A stretch of DNA of 64,000 nucleotides. It comes from an uncultured Eubacteriales bacterium. GTDB lineage: Bacteria; Bacillota; Clostridia; Oscillospirales; Oscillospiraceae. Positions 36,233-44,863 of the stretch are shown piece by piece. The position numbers were made by a program, and so were the translations under genes. Location of the stretch: positions 1 through 64,000 of the forward strand of contig ONVI01000006.1 of assembly GCA_900321275.1 (NCBI GenBank), given 5' to 3'. Below the pieces are notes generated by a model. The model was given only the letters and a program-made list of their open reading frames with translations. It had not been told where the DNA came from and did no database searches. How positions within the stretch are numbered: position 1 is the first letter of the stretch; each line of letters begins with the position of its first letter.

Positions 36233-36385
36233 GCTCCCCCAATAAATACTTGAATTTGTTGGGGAGCAATTTTGCCATGTTTCGCGGTTGCCCCGTCAAG
36301 GGGCGAGCGAAATGGCAATCAAATCATTATTGACGTGCCAAGCATCAGGGCACATCTTGATTCAAGATTTCATTGGCACATCAAT
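36230..36385. repeat. Three further stem-loops between convergent genes
   Basis: ATTGCTCCCCCAA pairs with GTTGGGGAGCAAT (36230-36271, then TTTTG, a possible terminator). TTGCCATGTTTCGC pairs with GCGAAATGGCAA. GTGCCAA pairs with TTGGCAC around ATCTTGATTCAAGAT. With the preceding repeat these fill the whole gap between the DUF1015 gene and the beta-helix gene. Confidence 0.5.
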
Positions 36386-36388
36386 GTA

Positions 36389-38119
36389 TTACCAGCTTGC
36401 GCCTTCGGGGAGCTCTCTCCCGTCGGCGGTGATGCTGCCGCAGTTAAAGAGCTGATAGGTATAGTTCGGGATGTCGTGGATGTTGCACGCACTGATCCGG
36501 ATATCCAGGCTGTCATAGAAGTAGAACGCCCCGTCCGAGCAGTCGTGGATCTCCGTGTGCTGTATCTCGCCGTCCCCGCTGCTCATGCAGGTGACGCCTA
36601 CAATGCCGCAGCCGAAGAGCGAGCAGTCCTCGATCCGGAAGCCGCGGCTCTGCATAAAGCTCAGCACGCCGCCCGCGCAGGCGCCCGGCTCCTGGGTATG
36701 GCCCGCGGTAAAGCCGCTGAGACTGACGTTTTTGCAGCCCTCAAAGCTCAGCACCTCGCAGTAGCGCGGCACGGCCACGATCCCTGCCCGGTGCGGCCCG
36801 GCAGCTGCGATGCGCAGATTCTCCACATCGCGAATCACAAGGCCCGGCCCGTCATAGCAGTCCATCCAGTACCAGTATTCGCCGTCGGCGTAGCCGTAGC
36901 CTGCGGCCTCACTGAGATCATAGATGCCGTCCTCCAGATAAATATTCGCATTCGGCGCAATGGCGGCAAGAAGCTCGTCCACATTGCGAACATGGATTTG
37001 TCCGTCCGCGCTCGCCTCCGGGGCAATCACGGCCGGTTCCTCCGCTTCGGGCGCGGTCCAGCTCACATTCTCCATCAGCGTGAGGGCAGCAAGCTCCTCG
37101 TCGCTGTATGCTGTGCCGTCAGGTTTAACGACGCGCTCGCTTATCTTCCAGTTCTCCTGATACCAATTGTAGCAGGTATTGTCCGCGAAGACGCAGCCCT
37201 CGATCACCGCCGGGTAGGGCGTGCAGGTGAACATGCCCTCGAAGGTGTTTTTGCTGATTTCACAGCCGGCCATATAATAATTCTTCACGGAATTGAGACT
37301 CAACAGGCTTGACGCGCTGTTGCTGCGCACGACGGAATTGATGAGCGCGCAGTCGCGGCAGGCGCTCAGGGAAAAAACGCCGTCAACGCCCTCGATCCCG
37401 TAGACCGAGCAGCCGTCCAGAAGCACATCCCGGCAGTTGCCTGCGGAGATCGCGCCGTAGCTGCAGTCGCGGATGGTGCTGTCCGCCGCATGTACCCCCT
37501 GGCAGCGCTCCAGCTCCAGGCCGTAGGTGCCGCAGCCGTACAGATCGCAGCGGGAAACGGACATATTCCGGCAGCCCTGCATATGCAGCACCGCCCCCGT
37601 GCAGAAACCGGGTCCGTCGCTGTGGCCGGCGGTGAAACCCTCCAGCGTCACATCCGCGCAGTTGACAAATTTCATCACGCAGGCATAGCGCGGCACCGTG
37701 ATGATCTCCGTGCCCGGACGCGAGGCCCGGATCGTGAGGCCTTCGACGTTGTCGATCTCCAGCTCCCAGCCGTCGTCGTAAATGTCGTTCCAGCCGTACC
37801 ACTTGCTGCCATAGACGCCGTAACCCTGCGCGCGGGTGAGATCATAGCTGCGCCCGGTCAGCGTGATGACCGTGTTCGGCGCGATGGCTTTTAAAAGCTC
37901 ATCCACTGTGGCCGCTTCGACCTGGTTCTTCCCGGCGGGGGCGGCTTCCGGCGCGTCCCCGGCTGCGTCATTCTGACTCACCTCTGCCGTTTTCGGCGCG
38001 GCGCCGATGACGGCCGCCTCCCCTTTCGCCTGCGCGGGCACGGCGGCAAACATGCTGACAAGCAGCATCACCGCCAGCAGCAATGCGATCAGGCCGCCTC
38101 TTTTCATTCCGATGTTCAT
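36389..38119 (-). CDS. Secreted right-handed beta-helix protein with duplicated halves
   Basis: The 576-residue protein has a signal peptide (MKRGGLIALLLAVMLLVSMFAAVPAQA) and two similar halves. Each half opens with VDELLxAIAPN and a (S/I)YDL segment, has a Tyr/Trp-rich loop (SKWYGWNDIYDDGWEL in the first, GEYWYWMDCYDGPGL in the second), then VPRY, GFTAGH and many cysteine-containing turns such as CDLYGCG and CSLFGCG. It is a parallel beta-helix of the pectate-lyase fold; no catalytic Asp/Arg set is recognisable, so it may bind rather than cut. AAGGAG before ATG 38119 sets the start. Confidence 0.8.
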   Translation of the reverse strand: MNIGMKRGGLIALLLAVMLLVSMFAAVPAQAKGEAAVIGAAPKTAEVSQNDAAGDAPEAAPAGKNQVEAATVDELLKAIAPNTVITLTGRSYDLTRAQGYGVYGSKWYGWNDIYDDGWELEIDNVEGLTIRASRPGTEIITVPRYACVMKFVNCADVTLEGFTAGHSDGPGFCTGAVLHMQGCRNMSVSRCDLYGCGTYGLELERCQGVHAADSTIRDCSYGAISAGNCRDVLLDGCSVYGIEGVDGVFSLSACRDCALINSVVRSNSASSLLSLNSVKNYYMAGCEISKNTFEGMFTCTPYPAVIEGCVFADNTCYNWYQENWKISERVVKPDGTAYSDEELAALTLMENVSWTAPEAEEPAVIAPEASADGQIHVRNVDELLAAIAPNANIYLEDGIYDLSEAAGYGYADGEYWYWMDCYDGPGLVIRDVENLRIAAAGPHRAGIVAVPRYCEVLSFEGCKNVSLSGFTAGHTQEPGACAGGVLSFMQSRGFRIEDCSLFGCGIVGVTCMSSGDGEIQHTEIHDCSDGAFYFYDSLDIRISACNIHDIPNYTYQLFNCGSITADGRELPEGASW

Positions 38120-38305
38120 CTCCGGTTCTCCTTTCGAATATGGGATCACAATGTTAGTGAATGCTTATCACGCTCAGCTTATCTGACGAGAAAAAAGGGA
38201 AAAAGTTCCGATCAGAAAAGGTTTTTTTCGCAGTGCCTGCACTCCGTGTGACTCGCCGTGTCGAAAAAGCGCCATCGCTTTTCTCTCCCGGATACAAGAA
38301 ATGCT

Positions 38306-38334
38306 TTGACAAATTCCATAACATGGTTTACAAT
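38306..38334 (+). promoter_or_regulatory. Promoter of the lipoprotein gene
   Basis: TTGACA and TACAAT are spaced by 17 bases, about 55 bases before the start codon. Confidence 0.8.
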
Positions 38335-38388
38335 AATCTTTGTATACAGATCGCTGTGTATAATACGTGAACGAAAGAGGAAGCAAAT

Positions 38389-39060
38389 ATGAAAAACAGG
38401 ATCATTGCGCTGGCCCTTGTTATAGTCATGCTGTTCGCCCTGTCCGCCTGCGGCAAGAAGCAAGAAGCCGCGTCCACACCCGCGCCGGCCGAGACGCCCG
38501 CGCCGACCGAAGCCCCTGTTGCTGAGGCTACTCCGGAACCGACTCCGGAGCCCACGCCCGAGCCTTCGCCCGAACCCACCTCCAAGGCTGTCGAGCCTGA
38601 TTCCGGCATCCACACCTTTGTCAGTGACGCCAACGGCATCAGCTTCGACTACGACAGCAAGTATGTCGCCATGGAGAATCCCACCGGCAACGCCATCATC
38701 TTCGCCGGCACGGAGGAGGGTATCCCCTACTGCACCGTCTCCCTGATGGACGTTGAGACCGTCAACGACGCCGTCACCTATCTCAATGAACTGTCCGCCG
38801 GCGCTGTTGAAGAGCTTGGCGATTCGATCATCACCCCGCCTTCGGAGCCTGTCACGCTGATCGACGGCCGTGATCTCTACTGCATCTACTACACCTACAA
38901 CGACGAGGAAGCCGGCGGCACGGTCTGCTGCGCTTACTACGCTGAGAATATCGGGGACGGGAAGGTCATCGCCTATCACTCCCGCGCCCTTGAGCCGGAC
39001 ATCAACACCGTCAACGGCATTCTCCAGTCGGCAGTCAACACCTTTAAGATGACAAAGTAA
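38389..39060 (+). CDS. Lipoprotein with Pro/Glu/Thr-rich spacer, unknown function
   Basis: The 223-residue protein has a lipoprotein signal ending LFALSACGKK (lipid-modified Cys at 21), a 40-residue linker rich in Pro, Thr, Glu and Ala (repeated TPEP), and a globular domain of about 150 residues (HTFVSDANGISFDYDSKYVA and YCTVSLMDVE). The domain resembles small PsbP/MOG1-like lipoprotein domains, but I cannot assign a function. Confidence 0.75.
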   Translation: MKNRIIALALVIVMLFALSACGKKQEAASTPAPAETPAPTEAPVAEATPEPTPEPTPEPSPEPTSKAVEPDSGIHTFVSDANGISFDYDSKYVAMENPTGNAIIFAGTEEGIPYCTVSLMDVETVNDAVTYLNELSAGAVEELGDSIITPPSEPVTLIDGRDLYCIYYTYNDEEAGGTVCCAYYAENIGDGKVIAYHSRALEPDINTVNGILQSAVNTFKMTK

Positions 39061-39074
39061 TTTCACGCTGACAG

Positions 39075-39106
39075 CAGCGCCGCCCGTTTGGGCGGCGCTG
39101 TTTTTA
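39075..39106 (+). terminator. Terminator between lipoprotein and ABC-F genes
   Basis: An 11-bp stem CAGCGCCGCCC with a 4-base loop is followed by TTTTTATT. The ABC-F gene ends within it on the other strand. Confidence 0.85.
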
Positions 39107-40711
39107 TTCTCTGACACTCTGCTCCAGATCGCTGACGTGCATATACTCGTCGTAGGTGCAGCGGCGGTCGATGATCCCGTCGTCGGTGATCTCGATAATG
39201 CGGTTGGCTACGGTCTGCGTGAGCTGGTGGTCGTGGCAGGAGAAGATGATGTTATACTTGAAGGCTTCAAGCCCGTTGTTGAGCGCGGCGATGCTCTCCA
39301 AATCCAGATGGTTTGTCGGCTGGTCGAGCAGGAGGAAGTTCGCGCCCGAGAGCATCATCCGGCTGAGCATGCAGCGCACCTTCTCGCCGCCGGACAGGAC
39401 GCGCACGTTTTTATACACATCGTCCCCGGAGAAGAGCATACGCCCCAGGAAGGTGCGCAGATAGCTCTCCCGCTTGTCCTCGGAGAACTGGCGCATCCAG
39501 TCGATGAGGTCATAGTCGCAGTCCTCAAAATAGCTGTTGTGATCCTTGGGGAAATAGCTGGGCTCAATGCTGGCGCCCCACTTGACCGTGCCGGAATCCG
39601 GCTCTTCCTCCCCCATGAGGATTTTGTAGAGCATGGTTACGGCAAGCTCGTTTTTTCCGACAAGGGCGATCTTGTCGTCCTTGCCGACGATGAAGCTGAC
39701 GTTGTTCAAGAGCTTCACGCCGTCCACGGTTTTGGATACCTCTGTGACAAAGAGGCGATCCTTGCCCGGTTCGCGGTTGGCCTTGAAGCCCACCCAGGGG
39801 TAGCGCCGGTTGGAGGCGGGCATCTCCTCCACAGTGATCTTGTCCAGGAGCTTGCGGCGCGAAGTTGCCTGCCGGGACTTGGACTTGTTGGCGGAGAAGC
39901 GGGCGATAAAGGTCTGCAGCTCCTGAATCTTCTGCTCGGCCTTCTTGTTCTGATCCTTGATGAGCTTCTGGATGAGCTGGCTGGATTCGTACCAGAAATC
40001 GTAGTTGCCGACGTACATCTTGATCTTGCCGTAGTCGATATCGACAATGTGTGTGCAGACGTTGTTGAGGAAGTAGCGGTCATGGCTCACCACGAGGACG
40101 GTGCCCTCGTAGTCCATGAGAAAATCCTCCAGCCATACGACACTGGCAAGGTCGAGGTTATTGGTCGGCTCGTCCAGCAATATCACGTCCGGATGGCCAA
40201 AAAGCGCCTGCGCCAGCAGCACCTTGACCTTGAGGCGCGGATCGGTATCGCGCATGAGGTTCTGGTGCAGGGAAACATCCACGCCGAGCCCCTGGAGAAT
40301 ACGGCTTGCGTCGCTTTCGGCCTCCCAGCCGCCGAGCTCGGCAAATTCCTCCTCCAGCTCAGAGGCACGGATGCCGTCTTCGTCGTTGAAGTCGGGCTTT
40401 TCGTAGAGCGCGTCCTTTTCCTTGCCGCACGCATAGAGGCGGGGATTGCCCATGATGACGGTATCGAGCACGGTATAATCGTCGTAAAGGCTCTGGTTCT
40501 GCTTGAGCACGGACATACGCCGCTTGGGGTCGAGCACAACGCTGCCGCTGGTCGGCTCCAGTTCCCCGGAGAGGATCTTGATAAAGGTAGACTTGCCCGC
40601 TCCGTTTGCGCCGATAATGCCGTAGCAGTTGCCCGCCGTGAATTGCAGATCCACGCGGGAGAAAAGCACCGTCGGCCCGAACTGAATGGAAAGATCGTTG
40701 ACTGTCAGCAT
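39104..40711 (-). CDS. ABC-F family ATPase (YbiT/YkpA type)
   Basis: The 535-residue protein has two ABC domains joined by a charged linker and no membrane segments, as in ribosome-acting ABC-F factors. Domain 1 has Walker A GANGAGKST and Walker B VILLDEPTNNLD, but its signature is altered (DPRLKVKVLLAQAL in place of LSGGxxxR). Domain 2 has a normal signature LSGGEKVRCML and LLLDQPTNHLD with Gln for the usual Glu. Its Walker A is degenerate (VGKNELAVT lacks GKS/T). The first composite ATP site may therefore differ from the second. Some of these deviations are common in the YbiT branch. A role in translation or resistance is inferred from the family. Confidence 0.88.
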   Translation of the reverse strand: MLTVNDLSIQFGPTVLFSRVDLQFTAGNCYGIIGANGAGKSTFIKILSGELEPTSGSVVLDPKRRMSVLKQNQSLYDDYTVLDTVIMGNPRLYACGKEKDALYEKPDFNDEDGIRASELEEEFAELGGWEAESDASRILQGLGVDVSLHQNLMRDTDPRLKVKVLLAQALFGHPDVILLDEPTNNLDLASVVWLEDFLMDYEGTVLVVSHDRYFLNNVCTHIVDIDYGKIKMYVGNYDFWYESSQLIQKLIKDQNKKAEQKIQELQTFIARFSANKSKSRQATSRRKLLDKITVEEMPASNRRYPWVGFKANREPGKDRLFVTEVSKTVDGVKLLNNVSFIVGKDDKIALVGKNELAVTMLYKILMGEEEPDSGTVKWGASIEPSYFPKDHNSYFEDCDYDLIDWMRQFSEDKRESYLRTFLGRMLFSGDDVYKNVRVLSGGEKVRCMLSRMMLSGANFLLLDQPTNHLDLESIAALNNGLEAFKYNIIFSCHDHQLTQTVANRIIEITDDGIIDRRCTYDEYMHVSDLEQSVRE

Positions 40712-40732
40712 AATAAGCTCCCTGATTGTTAT

Positions 40733-40961
40733 GGAAGCGCTGATTAAATCGAAGTGTGCGGATTGACGAGCAGATTTTTCGCCTGATGAAGGTGAGAAAT
40801 CGCAGATGTACTTAAGTGAGCGTCCAAATCTTTGATTTGGCTAACGCGAACTTATACATGTGAGCAAAGCGAATCGGATCGTGTACATCAAGATTTCAAG
40901 ACAAAATCAGGCGGAAAAGATGTCGCCAAGACGTGCGCGGCGATTTATTCAGCGTTTCCTT
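40733..40961. mobile_element. MITE-like element, family A, longer variant (229 bp)
   Basis: The ends GGAAGCGCTGATTAAATC and GATTTATTCAGCGTTTCC match the copies at 21939 and 34603, but the interior is longer and different (it contains AAATCTTTGATTTGG and a Cys-poor non-coding stretch). ATTGTTAT occurs directly left of the element (40725-40732) and again at 40965-40972, which may be a target-site duplication. Confidence 0.7.
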
Positions 40962-41096
40962 ATTATTGTTATCCTCAGTATACGTGGAACCGCCGCCGCT
41001 GTCAATGGCAAAAGGGGCGTCTCATTCTTCCGCAGCCGTTTCCCCCGCACAAAAGTCGGGAAGAAATATTCTCTATTACAAGATTGCATTTCCCCC

Positions 41097-41125
41097 TTGT
41101 TTAGACAGAAGTGTTATGGTATAAT
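41097..41125 (+). promoter_or_regulatory. Probable promoter of the leucine-rich-repeat gene
   Basis: TTGTTT and a perfect TATAAT are spaced by 17 bases, about 50 bases before the ATG. Confidence 0.7.
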
Positions 41126-41174
41126 TTAATATACAGTTATCCTTTGTTTTTCTCAGATAAAGGAGGATTATCCG

Positions 41175-43031
41175 ATGAAAGCTTTGAGAACCGCGATTGC
41201 GCTGCTGCTCTGTGCCGCGCTTTGTATTTGCATGTTCCCCGCCGCCTTTGCCGAGGGTGAAGACGACTCGCTGGCGCATATTTTCCCCGAGCCGGAGAAT
41301 GCTGACTCGTCCGATTCCGGGGAGATTTCCTTTGCCGATCTGGATAAGATCGCCGGTTCGGAGATTGCCTTTCCCGAGCCGGATGTTTCCGCGGTCATGG
41401 ACGAGGTATCTTTTGACGCCGCGCCGGACATGACACTCACGCCTGCGGAAACCTTTGACGCTTCCGTGGAGGGCGTCTTTTTCATTCCGGAAAACACCAC
41501 CGTCATTGAAGAGGAAGCTTTTGCCAACAACGTCAGCATGCGGTATGTGGTCATCCCGGCGAGCGTGATACGCATCGGAAAGGGCGCTTTTTCCGGATGC
41601 ATCAATCTGGTCGGCGTAAACTTCGGCGGTAACGAAGCGCAGTGGCAGAGTATCATCAACAATCTCGGCGAACACAACGAGCCGCTGCGGGACGCCTTGG
41701 TATATTTCAACCAGGGCAGGTACTGGTGGATTCCGATTACCCCAACCTATTTCCCTGACACATTCTTCCGCAGTTTTGTTAAATCTCACTTTGACAATGA
41801 TAACAACGGCTTCCTGAGTGATAATGAACGGCTCCCCGTGACGACGATCAACTGCTCCGGAAGTGCGGATAATCCCGGGAATATCAAATCTCTCGAGGGT
41901 ATCCGGTACTTTCCCAATCTAAAAGCGCTGGGCTTCGCGTATAACGCGGTGACCGAACTGGATATTACCGGAAACAGAGCGCTTGAGACGCTTTACTGCT
42001 CCAATAATCTGCTCGTCGGTACGCTCAACCTGAGTGAGAACACCCAGCTTGAACAGCTTTATTGCAGCAACAACAGTCTGAGCGCGCTCAATCTTACCCA
42101 GTGCCCGGCACTGCAGACTGTCTACGCTCATAATAACTTCCTGACCAATCTCAATGTCTCCCAGAACCTTAAGCTTACCGGTCTCTATGCAGCATTTAAT
42201 CTTCTTGAAACGCTCAGTCTCAGTTACAATACAGAGCTGACAGGTCTGGAGGTCACCGGAAACAAGCTGCGCTCCCTTGATCTCAGTAATAACACCCTCC
42301 TGCAAGTGCTTTACTGCGGGAAAAACCTGCTCAGTTCGCTGACCGTCAACAGTTCCAATCTGAAAACGCTCGACTGCCACGTCAATCTGCTCACCAGTCT
42401 CAACCTTAGCGGAAAAACCGCACTTAAACAGTTGAACTGCTCAGGCAACAGGAACCTGTCTTTTTCGATTACCGACTGCCCTTTGCTGCTGCAGGTCAGG
42501 CGTACAGTGTCGCCGCGTACGTATGACGGAGTCATCTATTATTATACCGATGCGGATTCCGCATATCTTATCTATGACGATCCCGGCGGGAACGCTTCAG
42601 GCGGTATTCCCATCAACGCCGAAAACTTCCCCGACCCCATTTTCCGCAGAGGCGTGTCTGAGTTTTATGACAAGCGGCGGGACGGCATACTCTATCCCTG
42701 GGAAATCGAACAGGTAAAACTGATAGACTGCAACAATCTGGGAATCCGGAATCTGAAGGGGATTGAATACTTCACTTACCTGGAGGTGCTGCGTGTCTAC
42801 GGCAATCCGCTGTATTCCATTGATCTCAGCGCGCTCAGAAATCTGCGGGTGTTCGTATGCTACAATACGTATATCAGCTCGCTGAATATCCATGAAAACA
42901 TCTATCTGTGCCAGCTTATACGGAGCTCGGAAGTACAGCATTACACAGATTATGCTCATAACAGTTATGTGCATGAATACGGAACAGCCTACAAGCTGGA
43001 ATACACAAGATCGATAAACATCTACATGTAA
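41175..43031 (+). CDS. Secreted leucine-rich-repeat protein
   Basis: The 618-residue protein has a signal peptide (ALRTAIALLLCAALCICMFPAAFA), an acidic spacer, a short BspA-like segment (FIPENTTVIEEEAFANN), and from about 245 to 430 a run of repeats of about 21 residues with the pattern LYCSNNxL...LNLSxxxxL. Two similar modules, FPDTFFRSFVKSHFDNDNNGFLSDNE and FPDPIFRRGVSEFYDKRRDGILYPWE, precede the repeats and the C-terminal block; the first has an EF-hand-like acidic loop. No LPXTG or other anchor is visible. Adhesion or protein binding at the cell surface is likely but inferred. AGGAGGATTATCCG precedes the ATG. Confidence 0.82.
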   Translation: MKALRTAIALLLCAALCICMFPAAFAEGEDDSLAHIFPEPENADSSDSGEISFADLDKIAGSEIAFPEPDVSAVMDEVSFDAAPDMTLTPAETFDASVEGVFFIPENTTVIEEEAFANNVSMRYVVIPASVIRIGKGAFSGCINLVGVNFGGNEAQWQSIINNLGEHNEPLRDALVYFNQGRYWWIPITPTYFPDTFFRSFVKSHFDNDNNGFLSDNERLPVTTINCSGSADNPGNIKSLEGIRYFPNLKALGFAYNAVTELDITGNRALETLYCSNNLLVGTLNLSENTQLEQLYCSNNSLSALNLTQCPALQTVYAHNNFLTNLNVSQNLKLTGLYAAFNLLETLSLSYNTELTGLEVTGNKLRSLDLSNNTLLQVLYCGKNLLSSLTVNSSNLKTLDCHVNLLTSLNLSGKTALKQLNCSGNRNLSFSITDCPLLLQVRRTVSPRTYDGVIYYYTDADSAYLIYDDPGGNASGGIPINAENFPDPIFRRGVSEFYDKRRDGILYPWEIEQVKLIDCNNLGIRNLKGIEYFTYLEVLRVYGNPLYSIDLSALRNLRVFVCYNTYISSLNIHENIYLCQLIRSSEVQHYTDYAHNSYVHEYGTAYKLEYTRSINIYM

Positions 43032-43059
43032 TCGGCAAACCGGACTGACAAACGCTCTT

Positions 43060-43104
43060 CCCCTGCGAATACGAAAGTGTGTTCGCAGGGGATCTCCTTT
43101 TTGT
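43060..43104 (+). terminator. Terminator of the leucine-rich-repeat gene
   Basis: CCCCTGCGAA pairs with TTCGCAGGGG and is followed by ATCTCCTTTTTG. Confidence 0.75.
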
Positions 43105-43180
43105 CGCCCCTCTTCGTGTTGACTTTTCGGCTTTCCAAGGGTAAACTGATACGGTAATTTTTGTTTTGGAGAAGCTAAGC

Positions 43181-44809
43181 ATGCCTGACAGACAGCGAAA
43201 AACCGAATATCTCTTCACGGTGCTTATTGCACTGGTGATTCTCGCCTATCTCGCCGTGTTTACACGGATCGACTTTCGGGGCTTCGCGCGGCTGTGTACC
43301 TCCGACATGTATGAGGACACGCTGGTCGCCCGCCTGATGTGGGAGCAGAAGACGCTCTTTCCGAAGAATTATCTCTTCGGCAATCAGTTCTATGTCGCGG
43401 CGACGCCGGTGCTGTCCGCCCTGTTCTACGGCCTCACCGGGAGCATGAACCGCGCCATGGCCTGGGCGACGCTGTGCATGTCGGTGTTCCTTCTGCTGAG
43501 CATGGAATGGATGCTGCGCCCGTATATCCGCCGTCCCTCCATCCGTGCGGCGGCGCTGCTGGTATTCATGGCCTCGATCTTCGGGCCCTACTCTGTCTTC
43601 CGCGAGGATGGGCAGCAGCTCTTTTTCGCCATGTGCAGCTTCTACGCCTGTTATCTGATCTGCTTCTTCGTCGTGCTCGGCGACTACGCCCGTGCGCGGG
43701 AATCGGAAGCCCTGCGTCTGCCCGCGCTGCTGCTGTCACTGTTTTTGTGCTTCTGTACCGGCATGCAGAGTCTGCGCCAAACCTGCGTGCTGATCCTGCC
43801 GCTTTTATGCTATGAGGGTCTCGCCGCCCTGTACCGGCTCATAAAAAAGCAGCCGCTCTATCCGGCAGGCCGTCGGATGCGGCTGCGGCGCGCGCTGGGC
43901 TATACCGCCGCGAATCTTGCGGGGCTGGTGTTCATCCGCCTCCTGCCTGTAAGAAGGCATGAGATCTATGGCGGCGCCTCCATCTTCTCGGGCGCTTCGC
44001 TGTCAGACAAGCTTCGGGATCTGCACACGGCGCTCATCACCGTGACCGGCTATGAGGCCACGCGGGATGGTGAAAGCCGGGTTTTCTTCATCCTCATGTT
44101 TCTCGCGCTGACGCTGCTTGTGCTGGGCGCGGTGTATCTGTTCCTGCGCAAAAGGCGCGGGGCGAAGGGTGTCGGCTGCTTCTGGCTCGTCGCCGCGTTG
44201 GGGTGTCTTGCGGTGATTGCGGCCTCCTTCTTCACCTCCGTGCAGCTGCGCCCGATCTACCTGTTTCTGTATTACGCGCTTCCGGCCCTGTCCTTCGCGC
44301 TGATTGCGGAGAGGGCGGGACCGAAGCTCCTCGCGGGTCTGGCGGCCTTCTTCTGTGTGCTCTCTGCCGCAAACCTGTATTTCAGCTATCAGGATGATCT
44401 GCGCATCGCCCTCTCTGACGAACCAGCGCCCGCACGGCAGATTGCGGACTGGGCTGTGGAAAACGGATACGAGCTGGTCTACGGCAACCAGTCCATGTCC
44501 GCGCCGGACGTCGCGGCCTACTCCGACGGAAAGCTCGTCGCCGGGTGCTGGCAGGATGATTTTCTGTTCAAGATCTCTCCGCATATCAACATCCGTGACG
44601 TGTACCATATCGCGGATTACGAGCGCGCCGTCTTCGTTTTCTTTGAAAAGGAGGTCCCCGGCATGCTGGCCGAAACCTCTGCCAACGGAACGGAGATGAC
44701 CCTGCAGGGCCAATATGACTATTACTCTGTTTACACCGCTTCTCAGCAATGCCTCTGGCCGGTCACGGAGCTGATCGACTACGCGGAGAGATTTCCGGAA
44801 TATAATTAA
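43181..44809 (+). CDS. Polytopic membrane protein, GT-C glycosyltransferase-like
   Basis: The 542-residue protein has about 10-11 hydrophobic helices and a soluble C-terminal end (about 120 residues, with ENGYELVYGNQSMS and KISPHINIRDVYHIADYE). A loop after the first helix carries CTSDMYEDTLVARLMWEQKTLFPKN, where an acidic pair sits as in GT-C (dolichyl- or undecaprenyl-phosphate sugar dependent) transferases. The fold assignment is by layout only. ATG 43181 has GGAG nine bases upstream; the TTG at 43166 lies inside that ribosome site. Confidence 0.6.
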   Translation: MPDRQRKTEYLFTVLIALVILAYLAVFTRIDFRGFARLCTSDMYEDTLVARLMWEQKTLFPKNYLFGNQFYVAATPVLSALFYGLTGSMNRAMAWATLCMSVFLLLSMEWMLRPYIRRPSIRAAALLVFMASIFGPYSVFREDGQQLFFAMCSFYACYLICFFVVLGDYARARESEALRLPALLLSLFLCFCTGMQSLRQTCVLILPLLCYEGLAALYRLIKKQPLYPAGRRMRLRRALGYTAANLAGLVFIRLLPVRRHEIYGGASIFSGASLSDKLRDLHTALITVTGYEATRDGESRVFFILMFLALTLLVLGAVYLFLRKRRGAKGVGCFWLVAALGCLAVIAASFFTSVQLRPIYLFLYYALPALSFALIAERAGPKLLAGLAAFFCVLSAANLYFSYQDDLRIALSDEPAPARQIADWAVENGYELVYGNQSMSAPDVAAYSDGKLVAGCWQDDFLFKISPHINIRDVYHIADYERAVFVFFEKEVPGMLAETSANGTEMTLQGQYDYYSVYTASQQCLWPVTELIDYAERFPEYN

Positions 44810-44810
44810 C

Positions 44811-44856
44811 AAACCATCAAAAAACTCCCACTTTCGTGGGAGTTTTTTGATGGTTT
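44811..44856. terminator. Bidirectional terminator between convergent genes
   Basis: A perfect 21-bp stem (arms 44811-44831 and 44836-44856) with a 4-base loop contains A- and T-runs on both sides, so it can stop both the membrane protein transcript and the rnf operon. Confidence 0.92.
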
Positions 44857-44863
44857 GTTTGTT

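Noticed and set aside
38161-38370. 70-codon frame before the lipoprotein gene
   Set aside because: It overlaps the lipoprotein promoter, has no ribosome site and reads as random basic sequence.
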